Assembly (NCBI GenBank): GCA_965262665.1
Contig: CBDHFR010000002.1
Span: 558,001 to 622,000 of the forward strand
Direction: 5' to 3'
Origin: CBDBND01 sp965262665
GTDB taxonomy: Bacteria > Pseudomonadota > Alphaproteobacteria > Rhodospirillales > Rhodospirillaceae
DNA length: 64,000 bases
Shown: positions 26,881-35,672 of the stretch, piece after piece
Layout of the letters: every line of letters starts with the position of its first letter
How positions within the stretch are numbered: position 1 is the first letter of the stretch
Translations under genes and position numbers: made by a program
The notes under the pieces: model-generated
Seen by the model: the letters and a program-made list of their open reading frames with translations, nothing else
Database searches by the model: none
Told to the model about the DNA's origin: nothing

Positions 26881-27043
26881 GGCATCGTCAGAGTAATCGG
26901 TTAGGGCCAACTCCTTTAGGCCCTTGTTCCATAGTTTAGTCACCAAACTACTGGTTCGCTTGGAATTGACCAAGCAACGTGCGGCTCGGAACGGCGATAA
27001 CTCACGTCACTAGACTGCCAGATCAATTTAGTCTGACAATGCC
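26881..27043. mobile_element. Non-autonomous MITE-like element with IS6 ends
   Basis: 163 bp bounded by GGCATCGTCAGAGTAATC and the complement of GGCATTGTCAGACTAAATTG. It has no coding frame; the interior is mostly unrelated to the IS6 gene. Just beyond it, at 27046-27079, lies another isolated IS6-like end (CAGTTGGTCTGACAAGGCC). It could be mobilised in trans by the IS6 transposases here (inference). Confidence 0.6.
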
Positions 27044-27133
27044 GTCTTACCTGTCCGGCCCAGTTGGTCTGACAAGGCCCCAAAATCCACCATGACCAAA
27101 AATCGAGTCCCTAAAGGAAAGCATCCATCGGTC

Positions 27134-28108
27134 TTAAGTTCTACTATCTGGAATGCGATTGGTGCGGGATTCCGCTGCGGCGGCTTTGGAGCCTTCCAGC
27201 GCGGTTTTGGCCAGCTCGGCAATGCCACCGATGGCACCGATTACCCCCGACGCCTCAAGCGGCATCAACACCAACTTCTCATTGGGGGAATTGGCAAACG
27301 CTCCAAGTGTTTCCACATACTTTTGGGCAACGAAATAGTTGATGGCTTGAACATCACCCTTGGCGATGGCTTCAGAAACCATGGCGGTGGCTTTAGCTTC
27401 CGCCTCTGCCAAGCGTTCCCGCGCCTCAGCTTCCCGGAAAGACGCTTCCTTTTCGCCTTCAGCCTTTAGTATTTGCGATTGCTTATCGCCTTCAGCGCGA
27501 AGAACCGACGATTGCCGATCCCCTTCAGCTTCCAGGATATCTGCACGCTTTATGCGCTCGGCTTTCATTTGCCGCCCCATAGCTTCCACCAGATCACGCG
27601 GCGGAGAAATATCCTTGATTTCGATCCGGGTGACTTTAACGCCCCAGGGGTTGGTGGCTTCATCAACCACCGTTAACAAACGCGCGTTGATGGAATCCCG
27701 CCGCGACAACAACTCGTCCAAATCCATGCTACCCATGACCGTTCTGATGTTGGTCATGGTGAGATTCAAAATGGCTAACTGGAGGCCGCGCACTTCATAG
27801 GCTGCCTTACCAGCATCAAGCACCTGAAAAAAGACAACGCCGTCAACTGTGATCATGGCGTTGTCTTTGGTGATCACCTCTTGCGACGGCACGTCCAAGA
27901 CCTGTTCCATCATGTTCATCTTGGAACCAATGGTATCGATGAACGGGATAATGACGTGAAGGCCGGGAGAAAACGTTCTCGTGAAATGTCCGAACCGTTC
28001 AATGGTGTAGTTCCAGCCTTGCGGCACGATGACGGCCGCTTTGAAAACAACGATGATTCCGAGTAGGGCAATTATGATGGCGAACGTCGACGGCCCGAAA
28101 ATATCCAT
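27134..28108 (-). CDS. SPFH/band 7 membrane protein (QmcA/stomatin-like)
   Basis: 324 residues. An N-terminal membrane helix (about 7-27) is followed by the SPFH domain (VPQGWNYTIERFGHFTRTFSPGLH, split here by eye; then MEQVLDVPSQEVITKDNAMI and VMGSMDLDELLSRRD). A long coiled coil then carries repeats of ILEAEGDRQSSVLRAEGDKQ, and a glycine/alanine-rich tail ends in ESRTNRIPDSRT. Such proteins form cage-like rings at membranes with NfeD partners and FtsH-type proteases. No nfeD is adjacent; the downstream side ends in IS debris, and the last few residues may be non-native. Confidence 0.88.
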   Translation of the reverse strand: MDIFGPSTFAIIIALLGIIVVFKAAVIVPQGWNYTIERFGHFTRTFSPGLHVIIPFIDTIGSKMNMMEQVLDVPSQEVITKDNAMITVDGVVFFQVLDAGKAAYEVRGLQLAILNLTMTNIRTVMGSMDLDELLSRRDSINARLLTVVDEATNPWGVKVTRIEIKDISPPRDLVEAMGRQMKAERIKRADILEAEGDRQSSVLRAEGDKQSQILKAEGEKEASFREAEARERLAEAEAKATAMVSEAIAKGDVQAINYFVAQKYVETLGAFANSPNEKLVLMPLEASGVIGAIGGIAELAKTALEGSKAAAAESRTNRIPDSRT

Positions 28109-28153
28109 GGATGGTGTCTCCCTGTCTTTTGGTTGAGCTACAGCCGAGCTTGG

Positions 28154-28237
28154 TCATTGTCAGATTAAATCTGCTTGGTCGTCTCTACCCTATCCCATTA
28201 TGGGAATTCCAGGGCGCAAAAACACGTTTTGTCTGGG
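28154..28237 (+). mobile_element. End fragment of a third IS6-like subtype
   Basis: TCATTGTCAGATTAAATCTGC followed by a stretch with GGGCGCAAAAACACGTTTTG closely parallels the left part of the element at 47686-47849. It is truncated at the right by the IS110 remnant. Confidence 0.6.
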
Positions 28238-28270
28238 CATTGATGCTCCTATAGACCGTCAAGTCCTTAT

Positions 28271-29937
28271 CTATGTCGGCGAAGGGGTGCTCGTCGGTTC
28301 AAGGGGAAGAGAAGGTTCGGGAAGAAGGTGGTAGAGTTCTCGGGCGACGAAACGCTTAAGGCATCGGATGATGTCCTTCTTTGAAAGTCCGTCGGCCTTG
28401 CGACGTTTAACATAGGCGATGGTAGGCGGGTGCCATCGCAGTCGGACGATGACAACTCGGTATAGAGCCGCATTGGCCTGTCGGTTTCCTCCACGATTTA
28501 GCCGGTGTCGGCCGCTAGAGCGGTTTGACTGAATTGTGAATCGAAGGGGATTCCCAAGCGTCCCACTCCATGATTCTATATCCCGAGGCGATTTGGGAGT
28601 CAGACATGGGGCATTGTTACGGGAATGATCTTCGGCGGCGGGTCGTCGAGGCGGTCACTGGGGGTCTGTCTGCACGGGGGGCCGCGGCGCGTTTTCGTGT
28701 CGCGCCATCGACGGCGATCCACTGGCACCGGCGCTGGCGCGAGACGGGATCGATCGAGCCCGACCGCCAGGGCCAACCGCCTGGCTCGAAGCTGGCGGCG
28801 TCGCACGGGGTTCGGGTGTGCCCGTCGACGGTCTGGCACTTCTTCGCCAAGCGCGGGCTGACGCACAAAAAAAGACTGGCCATGCATCGGAGCAGCAGCG
28901 CCCGGACGTGCTCGCGCGGCGCCGGCTCTGGTTCGAAGGCCAGGCAGGGCTCGCTCCGGAACGGCTGATCTTCATCGACGAGACCGGCGCGTCGACGAAG
29001 ATGGCGCGGCTGCGGGGATGGTCGCGCAAAGGCGAACGGTGCCGGGCCTCCATACCCCATGGCCACTGGAAGACCACCACGTTGACCGCCGGCTTGCGCC
29101 TCTCCGGCCTGGCGGGCCGCCCCGATGCTCCTCGACGGGCCGATGCATGGGGCTGCCTTCAAGGCCTATGTGGAACAGGTCCTGGTACCCGAACTCGACC
29201 CCGGAGACATCGTCGTCATGGACAACCTGCCCGCCCACAAGGTCGCTGGCATCCGCCAGGCCATCGAAGCCGCCGGCGCAACCCTGCTGTATCTGCCGCC
29301 CTACAGTCCCGACTGCAACCCGATCGAGATGGCCTTCGCCAAACTCAAGGCGCTCCTGAGAAAGGCCGCCGCCAGAACCGTCGACGACCTGTGGGACGCC
29401 ATTGCCGACGCCATCGACGCCTTCACCTCAACCGAATGCGAAAACTACTTCGCCGCCGCCGGATATGATCGGGACTAAGTTGAATCTGCTCTAGTCTTGC
29501 CGGAGCCAGCCGGGATCGGGCAGACACCGCAAAGCTTGGCGAAGGCTGCTTCTGATCGGATTCGATCTGTGTTGTCTCCTGCTGCGATCAACACCTCAGC
29601 GGCGGTATCGAAACCAACGCCGAACTGCTCGAGCATTTTGGGAGCTGCGGTTTTTGTGAGGACTTTGAGCTGAGCACCGTGGACCTTGATCTCTTCGTGA
29701 AGGTCGAGCCAACGCCGTGCCAGGTGCGCAAGCGTGTATCGGGTCGCGACGTGCGGGTCCGACATATTGCCGTTCGTTTCCAACGCAGCGCACACAATGA
29801 TGAGTTTGTGGTCGGTAAGCGATTCGAGCTCGATGCGGAGTTCATCTGAAACGGTGACCAAAACTGCCTTAAGTGTAATGATTGCCGCAGTACGCGCTTT
29901 GACAGCGGTATCACGGGCGATTTTGATTACGCGGACG
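28271..29937 (-). pseudogene. IS110-family transposase split by an IS630 insertion
   Basis: The minus-strand segment 29494-29937 encodes the middle of an IS110 transposase (GFDTAAEVLIAAGDN, EAAFAKLCGVCPIPAGSGKT). The C-terminal part continues on the other side of the inserted IS630 element at 28271-28514 (RHRLNRGGNRQANAALYRV, KADGLSKKDIIRCLKRF). Joining them at GSGKT and RHRLNRGG gives the usual IS110 order. The N-terminal RuvC-like part is missing because of the IS6 element at 29938. This lineage differs from the IS1111-type copies. Confidence 0.85.
28515..29493 (+). mobile_element. IS630-family element with a decayed transposase
   Basis: About 980 bp, from CTAGAGCGG (28515) to GCTCTAG (29493), within the IS110 remnant and flanked by CTAG, consistent with TA targeting. 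The transposase begins at 28615 (NDLRRRVVEAVTGGLSARGA). It has lost about 35 codons after PPGSKL and changes frame twice: near 28880 (to the frame with RLIFIDETGAS) and near 29120 (to GDIVVMDNLPAHK and YLPPYSPDCNPIEMAFAKL). All three catalytic acidic residues are still recognisable. One shift might be programmed, but the deletion and two shifts together suggest inactivity. Confidence 0.85.
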
Positions 29938-30742
29938 GGCATTGTCAGACTAACTAGGTCGGACCTGAAGAACCTACAATCGAGTACTTTTAGGCTGCAA
30001 GTTGACACCACTCGGCCAGGGCGGTGGCTCGGGCTTGTTTGAAAATATCGCGTTGGGTGAGATGGCGTTGGTGGTTGAAATGGTTGTGGATCGAAGCATG
30101 GACGGAGGAGAATTTCTGCAAGGTCTTGATGTCTCTGAACCGTGCCATTGCCCCTTCCCGCCTTCGAAAGGGCTGATGTGAGTTTTCTGCCCGGTTGTTA
30201 AGCCAGCGCCTGGTCTCTTGGCAACCTTCATTGCCAATCACCTTCATCGCAGCCCGGTATGACTTTAGCCTATCTGTGACGATCGAAGCCGGCCGGCCAT
30301 AACGCTTCATGGCACGTTTAAGGAATTCAAGCGCAGCCCTGTGATCCCGCCGTTTCGTGGCATAGACCTCAAGCACTTCGCCTTCATGGTCAACGGCACG
30401 CCATAGATAATGTGTCTCGCCGTTGATGCGGACAAATACCTCATCAAGATGCCAGCGCCACAGCGAATAGGATCCACGATGAATGCGGCGTTTCCGGATC
30501 TCGGCTGCAAACAAAGGACCAAAGCGGTTCCACCAGTACCGTACGGTCTCATGGCAGATGTCGATGCCGCGCTCGAACAGGAGATCTTCGACCTGTCTCA
30601 GCGACAAGGGATAACGGACATACAGCATCACAGCGCTGTGGATGACCTCAGGCGAGCTATTGAAATAACGGAAAGGATTGTGCATCGCTGGAGGCTACGA
30701 GACCTTACGTCCCCGCTCAAGCCGATTTAGTCTGACAATGCC
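29938..30742 (-). mobile_element. IS6-family element, subtype A, copy 4
   Basis: 805 bp with intact termini, in opposite orientation to copies 3 and 5. Its inner end at 30742 is exactly the left border of the duplicated Hsp70-GrpE segment, so this copy is the likely agent of the duplication. Confidence 0.92.
29990..30685 (-). CDS. IS6-family transposase, subtype A, copy 4
   Basis: 231 residues, intact. It belongs to the same sub-variant as the 21409-22104 copy (IHRGSYSLWRW, AEWCQLAA), with EVIHSAV in place of EVIRSAV. Confidence 0.94.
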   Translation of the reverse strand: MHNPFRYFNSSPEVIHSAVMLYVRYPLSLRQVEDLLFERGIDICHETVRYWWNRFGPLFAAEIRKRRIHRGSYSLWRWHLDEVFVRINGETHYLWRAVDHEGEVLEVYATKRRDHRAALEFLKRAMKRYGRPASIVTDRLKSYRAAMKVIGNEGCQETRRWLNNRAENSHQPFRRREGAMARFRDIKTLQKFSSVHASIHNHFNHQRHLTQRDIFKQARATALAEWCQLAA

Positions 30743-32162
30743 CTCGGCCAGTAGGTACATCCACGAACGAGCACATCATTATTTGGTTTTCGTCATAGGC
30801 AAAGGTGACTCTGATTTCCTGGTTTGCTTCGCGGTCTGGCGGTAGTTTAAGTTCGCCTTCCCATATTACTTTAACAAATCGCGGGTCGGTTTCGGGAGGA
30901 ATTGATTGGGTGACTCGACAGTTGACACCAGTTTGGCCTTCATACACCGTGTAAAACGATTTGGTGACAGAACAGGGGATTTTGTCGCCCTTGCGAATAA
31001 GTATGGTGTTCGTCAGTTTCTCTGCTTCGCGTGCGGTATCGTGGCCGATTGAGATCGTTCCGAAACACATATTTGTTGTTTCTGAGACTTTGATTTTTGA
31101 AATCGCGTTTTTCTGGACCGCCGACAAGATTGACTTATCGCCCTTGTATGCGGCATAGAGCGCCGCACCAAGCGCAACTACTTCATCGACATTTACGCTT
31201 GATATCGGTTCCTGCTTGAACACCCGTCGTACACTCTCTTGAACAAGAGGAATGCGAGTGCTTCCTCCGGCGAGAAAAACGCCACGGACGTCGGAGGCCT
31301 CAATACCGGCCTCGTGAATTGTTGATTCGCACACCATTTCCGCCTGCGTGACTTTTGATGAGATTGCTTCTTCAAATTCCTCGCGCCTTATGTCAATCAG
31401 TTCTCGACCAACCTTGGCTGTAGTCCGTTTACGTCCCGACAGCGATATCTTTTCTTCTTCGGCGTCGTTCGTAGTGAAATCATCTAATTCAATTTCGTCG
31501 CCGGTCACTCGTTTATATTCTCTGGCGACCATCCCTCGTAAAATTTCGTCAAAGTCGTCACCACCAAGTTTGGACACCCCGTTAGATGCAAGAACCTCAA
31601 CGTCTTGGCCGTCAACTCGAATGATTGAAACATCGAACGTGCCGCCGCCAAGATCATAGACCGCATAAATGCCACTCAGGGCTTGCCCGGTCTTGAATGC
31701 ATAGTAAAGAGCGGCAGCAGTTGGCTCGTTGATTATGTATTTGGTATTTAGGCCCGCAGATCTGGCGGCGGCCATTGTGGCTTCACGTGCTTCGTGAGCG
31801 AAATTCGCCGGAATTGTTACGACTGCTTCGCCAACGGGTCCTATTGCCTGTTGTGTGTCTTTCACTAGCTCTTTCAGAACAAGTGTGCTCAGTTCCGTCG
31901 GGCTGTATTCTCGGCCACCGATAGAATGCATGTTCGAACTTCCCATATCTCTCTTAAAACGGGCAGCGGCTCGCTCGGGAGCGTTACCCCAGGTCTTGCG
32001 CGCGAACTCGCCGACTTCGACGACCCCATCGCTTTCAGTTACACAAGACGGAGTAATGTTTTTCCCCTCTCTATTTGCAACGATCATAGGCCTGCCCGTT
32101 TCGTCTATTGTTGCAACGGCAGAGAAAGTAGTTCCCAAGTCGATCCCGATAAACGCTGTCAT
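30743..32162 (-). pseudogene. Duplicate hsp70 lacking its 3' end
   Basis: Identical in translation to 23477-24973 up to FVDVPTGR. The IS6 end at 30742 then replaces the last 25 or so residues with GHCQTKSA and a stop. The ATPase domain and most of the substrate-binding beta domain remain, so a partly functional protein is possible, but I treat it as truncated. The start at 32162 has the same ribosome site as copy 1. Confidence 0.88.
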
Positions 32163-32172
32163 GTTGGCTTCC

Positions 32173-33021
32173 TCATGTATCAAAAACAGATATTCTTACT
32201 TTGGCTGGTACTAGTACCTCATGACTACTTCCAGAACGTAGTCGGTAGCCTGGTTCAATGACTTCGGTAATTTTGAAGTCATCGCCTTTTTCCTCGGTCG
32301 TCACCGTTTCTGGGTTGTCGGAAATACCCTCAATGCGACGATAATCTTCCCCAAGGACAGGTTTGAACGATTCAACCCCGCACTCGTCGAGCGCATCTTC
32401 GACGGCCTCTTTTACCTTTCTAAGACATTCGGATTGGTCAGTCTTCGACTGCAAATGTGCGTCAATGAATTGATTCACGCGAATGAACCGGTTCAGGAAC
32501 TTGCGAAATACATGGGCGTCGTAGCCCTGCTTGAGGCGCTTAATTTCCTTGTCCTTTTCGTCAATCGTATTTTGTAAGGTCATAAAAGTTTCGATCATGT
32601 TAGTGACCTGGTCGGAATTGTGCGCGGTTGTCTGACTCAATGAACCCATACGATCGTTTATTGCTCCGGATAATACCGTGACGTCTCGGCCAATTTTTTC
32701 CAGGTACTTGCCCCACTCTTCTGGCACCAATCGGCTGGGAGTTCCGATTAAGATTCGACGCCATTTGTATAGGTAGAAAGTGATGGAAACCGAAACCAGT
32801 GTTGCCGCTGACAAGAAGATTAGTGCGAATATAGTCCAAAGGTTGGTTTGTATGCTCAATGGGGAGAGCGCCGAATTTGGGGTCTCGATCAACTGCGAGG
32901 GCGTGATGGGTTGCGGTTCAGCATCAATGATAGGGGGCGTATCACCCAACACGAAAACGTATACTATGACACCGAGAAGTAAGGTGACCACTACCGTCAA
33001 TCCTGCAATCCGCCAACGCAT
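32173..33021 (-). CDS. Membrane-anchored GrpE-like protein, duplicate
   Basis: Identical in translation to the protein at 24984-25832, with the same GGGGA ribosome site. It is followed by the truncated hsp70 copy and so lacks a complete partner in its own operon, but could supply extra exchange factor to the intact Hsp70. Confidence 0.75.
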   Translation of the reverse strand: MRWRIAGLTVVVTLLLGVIVYVFVLGDTPPIIDAEPQPITPSQLIETPNSALSPLSIQTNLWTIFALIFLSAATLVSVSITFYLYKWRRILIGTPSRLVPEEWGKYLEKIGRDVTVLSGAINDRMGSLSQTTAHNSDQVTNMIETFMTLQNTIDEKDKEIKRLKQGYDAHVFRKFLNRFIRVNQFIDAHLQSKTDQSECLRKVKEAVEDALDECGVESFKPVLGEDYRRIEGISDNPETVTTEEKGDDFKITEVIEPGYRLRSGSSHEVLVPAKVRISVFDT

Positions 33022-33156
33022 TCTAATTCCCCGAAAGTTGTTTATGTCGTTGTGCTGTGACCCCCAACGATCATCCAAAGTGATCTAGAGCCGACGGTTG
33101 CATTTTGCGCATTTGCGCGGGTTGATCAACTGGGTGGTTTGCGGAGCCGTCAAGAG

Positions 33157-33961
33157 GGCACTGTCAGACTAAATCGCCTTGAAGCAGGAAGTAAGGTCTC
33201 CTAGCCTCCGGCGATGCACAATCCCTTCCGTTATTTCAATAGCTCACCTGAGATCATCCGCAGCGCTGTGATGCTGTATGTCCGTTATCCCTTGTCGCTG
33301 AGACAGGTTGAAGATCTCCTGTTCGAGCGCGGCATCGACATCTGCCATGAGACCGTACGGTACTGGTGGAACCGTTTTGGCCCGTTGTTTGCCGCCGAGA
33401 TCCGGAAGAGGCGGATAGACCGGCGCAACTGGTCGAATTGGCGCTGGCATCTTGATGAGGTATTCGTCCGCATCAACGGCGAGACACATTATCTATGGCG
33501 TGCCGTTGACCATGAAGGCGAAGTGCTTGAGGTCTATGCCACGAAACGGCGGGATCACAGGGCTGCGCTTGAATTCCTTAAACGTGCCATGAAGCGTTAT
33601 GGCCGGCCGGCTTCGATCGTCACAGATAGGCTAAAGTCATACCGGGCTGCGATGAAGGTGATTGGCAATGAAGGTTGCCAAGAGACCAGGCGCTGGCTCA
33701 ACAACCGGGCAGAAAACTCACATCAACCCTTCCGACGACGGGAAGGGGCAATGGCTCGGTTCAGAGACATCAAGACCTTGCAGAAATTCGCCTCCATTCA
33801 CGCCTCGATCTACAACCATTTCAACCACCAACGCCATCTCAACCGCCGCGATACTTTCAAACAAGCCCGAGCCACCGCCTTGGCCGAATGGCGTCAACTT
33901 GCACCCTGAGAGTCCTCTATTATGGCTTCTTCTGCTCCGGGCCAGTTAGCCTGACAATGCC
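33157..33961 (+). mobile_element. IS6-family element, subtype A, copy 5
   Basis: 805 bp with the same altered left end GGCACTGTCAGACTAA as copy 3. The right end reads TTAGCCTGACAATGCC. It lies between the GrpE-like gene and the plus-strand operon and probably interrupts their shared promoter region. Its right edge is 45 bp from the first operon gene. Confidence 0.92.
33214..33909 (+). CDS. IS6-family transposase, subtype A, copy 5
   Basis: 231 residues, intact. It has IDRRNWSNW and EWRQLAP and thus differs from copy 3, although the surrounding duplicated genes are identical. This points to gene conversion between IS6 copies or to a different IS6 donor. Confidence 0.94.
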   Translation: MHNPFRYFNSSPEIIRSAVMLYVRYPLSLRQVEDLLFERGIDICHETVRYWWNRFGPLFAAEIRKRRIDRRNWSNWRWHLDEVFVRINGETHYLWRAVDHEGEVLEVYATKRRDHRAALEFLKRAMKRYGRPASIVTDRLKSYRAAMKVIGNEGCQETRRWLNNRAENSHQPFRRREGAMARFRDIKTLQKFASIHASIYNHFNHQRHLNRRDTFKQARATALAEWRQLAP

Positions 33962-34006
33962 CATGTATGATTCAGAAGGAAATTCTTGTATTGCGCGAGG
34001 TTTACC

Positions 34007-34669
34007 ATGAAAACTGCTCCAGTATTAATGTTCCTGGTGATGTTAAGCCATTCAGGGTTCCTGCTCGCTCAACAACTGTATGCTTATCCAACCAACGCTC
34101 AATCTGAAACCCAGCAAAGACAAGATCGATTTGAGTGTTATGAATGGGCCGTTCAGCAAACGGGTTTTGATCCCGTTAACCCATCCCCACCTGCGGCATT
34201 GAACCCGACAAACCGGTCTAGAATGCCGTCTGGCCGTACTGGAAATAATTTGGTGTCTGGCGCCCTGGGTGGTGCGGTATCAGGCGCTTTGATTGGTGCT
34301 ATAGCCGGAGAAGATGTAAAAGATACGGCCCTTGCGGGAGCCGCGGTCGGCGGAACGAGAAGCCTCATCACTGGTAGGGGTGGCCGCGGCCTGTTGACAG
34401 GCCAATCAAGCGGCTCAAGCCCTGGTGGCAATGTTGTGGGTGGCGCCGTCGATGGGGCAGCGACGGGGGCACTTATTGGTGCGATATCTGGACAAGACGC
34501 CGGTGATACAGCTCTGGCAGGGGCAGCTGTGGGTGGTACTCAGGCCTTGATAACTAGGGGAGGAAATAGGTCTTCAGACCCTGTTGATCAGGCAAAACAA
34601 AGACAAAGAGATTCGTATAATCGGGCTTGGGGTGCGTGCATGAGTGCCCGAAAGTATACAGTTCGTTAG
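34007..34669 (+). CDS. Secreted glycine-zipper protein
   Basis: 220 residues from the ATG at 34007, chosen because it gives a clear signal peptide (MKTAPVLMFLVMLSHSGFLL, cleavage after LLAQ or nearby). Two glycine-zipper segments (LVSGALGGAVSGALIGAIAG and its second copy GALIGAISGQDAGDTALAGA) could insert in or span a membrane. The region between is low-complexity, and the C-terminus has two cysteine-containing polar patches (FECYEWAVQQ near the start, GACMSARKY at the end) typical of this family. It is the first gene of the A/T-rich plus-strand operon and probably sits in the outer membrane or periplasm. Confidence 0.75.
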   Translation: MKTAPVLMFLVMLSHSGFLLAQQLYAYPTNAQSETQQRQDRFECYEWAVQQTGFDPVNPSPPAALNPTNRSRMPSGRTGNNLVSGALGGAVSGALIGAIAGEDVKDTALAGAAVGGTRSLITGRGGRGLLTGQSSGSSPGGNVVGGAVDGAATGALIGAISGQDAGDTALAGAAVGGTQALITRGGNRSSDPVDQAKQRQRDSYNRAWGACMSARKYTVR

Positions 34670-34857
34670 ATTCGTTCTTATCGTGACGTGTCACTTGATA
34701 GTGATCCGACCAATCGCTTTGAAAGAGAAAAATCCGGTGGTGACTTTTCACTATCCTGGTCATCTAGAACAATTGATGAAATTTAGTGCAAGCAGGATGG
34801 CAAAGGTCGACCAATCTTAATTTCTTTCATGATGCCTCACAGAGGTTGCGCAAGATT

Positions 34858-35595
34858 ATGTACGCAATGAGCCAGACCAATGAAAAAAGTCATGTTGATC
34901 CTTGGTTGGATGAAGAAGAACAGGAGACAGTCCTGAATCAAATGAAGCACATTAAGGTCCTCAAAAATGGTTTTTTTCTATATGTGATGCCAACCATCGG
35001 TCTAGTGGCACTAACATCATTTGGGCTATTGATTTCTGTTCATTCGCTCGAAGCAAATCCATCCACTGTCTGCGAATTTAGAGAAGTGGAGATTCCTCCG
35101 GCACAGGGAATTGAAACGCCAGATGAGAAAGTCCAGCGCATTGAAAAGGCATTTTATGAAGCTCTGAATGCCTATGATGAATGTCAAACGGCAATGTCAT
35201 CCTCTTCCGCTAGCTCGGCGTCTGGATCCTCAGGAGCGGTCGGCGTGGCAAGCGGAAGTGCAGCTGGCACAGGTACCGCTTCAACGTTAGACGCAGGCGA
35301 AACAAGCGATCAATCGAGTCCCGATGGTGACCGCTCATCCATCGCTAATCTTGAATCTAGTCCAAGCCCATCTGTTTCAACTCAAGATTTGGAAGGGGGT
35401 TCGGGTAAAGTTGGCGGTGTTCCGCCCCAAGTCCCGCTAGACAATGGCGCTGTTCCCGAAGACATTCCACCCGGTGATGATGACGATATCGTGGCGCAGC
35501 AGATTCGAGAAGCTGCAACATCAGAATCGGACTCGGCCATGAGAGAACGAATATGGGCCGAATACAGAAAATATAAGGGCCTGCCTCCCAAATAG
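34858..35595 (+). CDS. Single-pass membrane protein with low-complexity periplasmic part
   Basis: About 245 residues from the ATG at 34858 (another ATG at 34867). A cytoplasmic acidic N-terminus (DPWLDEEEQETVLNQM) precedes one membrane helix (YVMPTIGLVALTSFGLLISV). A large serine/glycine/aspartate-rich segment (SSSSASSASGSSGAVGV) and a charged C-terminus (RERIWAEYRKYKGLPP) follow. No family is recognised. The layout suggests a flexible linker or adaptor of the membrane complex encoded downstream (inference). Confidence 0.65.
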   Translation: MYAMSQTNEKSHVDPWLDEEEQETVLNQMKHIKVLKNGFFLYVMPTIGLVALTSFGLLISVHSLEANPSTVCEFREVEIPPAQGIETPDEKVQRIEKAFYEALNAYDECQTAMSSSSASSASGSSGAVGVASGSAAGTGTASTLDAGETSDQSSPDGDRSSIANLESSPSPSVSTQDLEGGSGKVGGVPPQVPLDNGAVPEDIPPGDDDDIVAQQIREAATSESDSAMRERIWAEYRKYKGLPPK

Positions 35596-35672
35596 ATGTT
35601 TTTCTAAGTTTGTTCTAATGATTGAATGGGTGTTGAGCGCCGAACTTTTTGGTGTAAATGAGGAGGGACGTC

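Larger units (their letters stand above)
30743..33961. repeat. Large direct duplication, copy 2 (Hsp70'-GrpE-IS6)
   Basis: Second copy of 23554-26772. It begins exactly at an IS6 terminus and ends exactly with another IS6 terminus, beside the plus-strand envelope operon. Confidence 0.92.
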
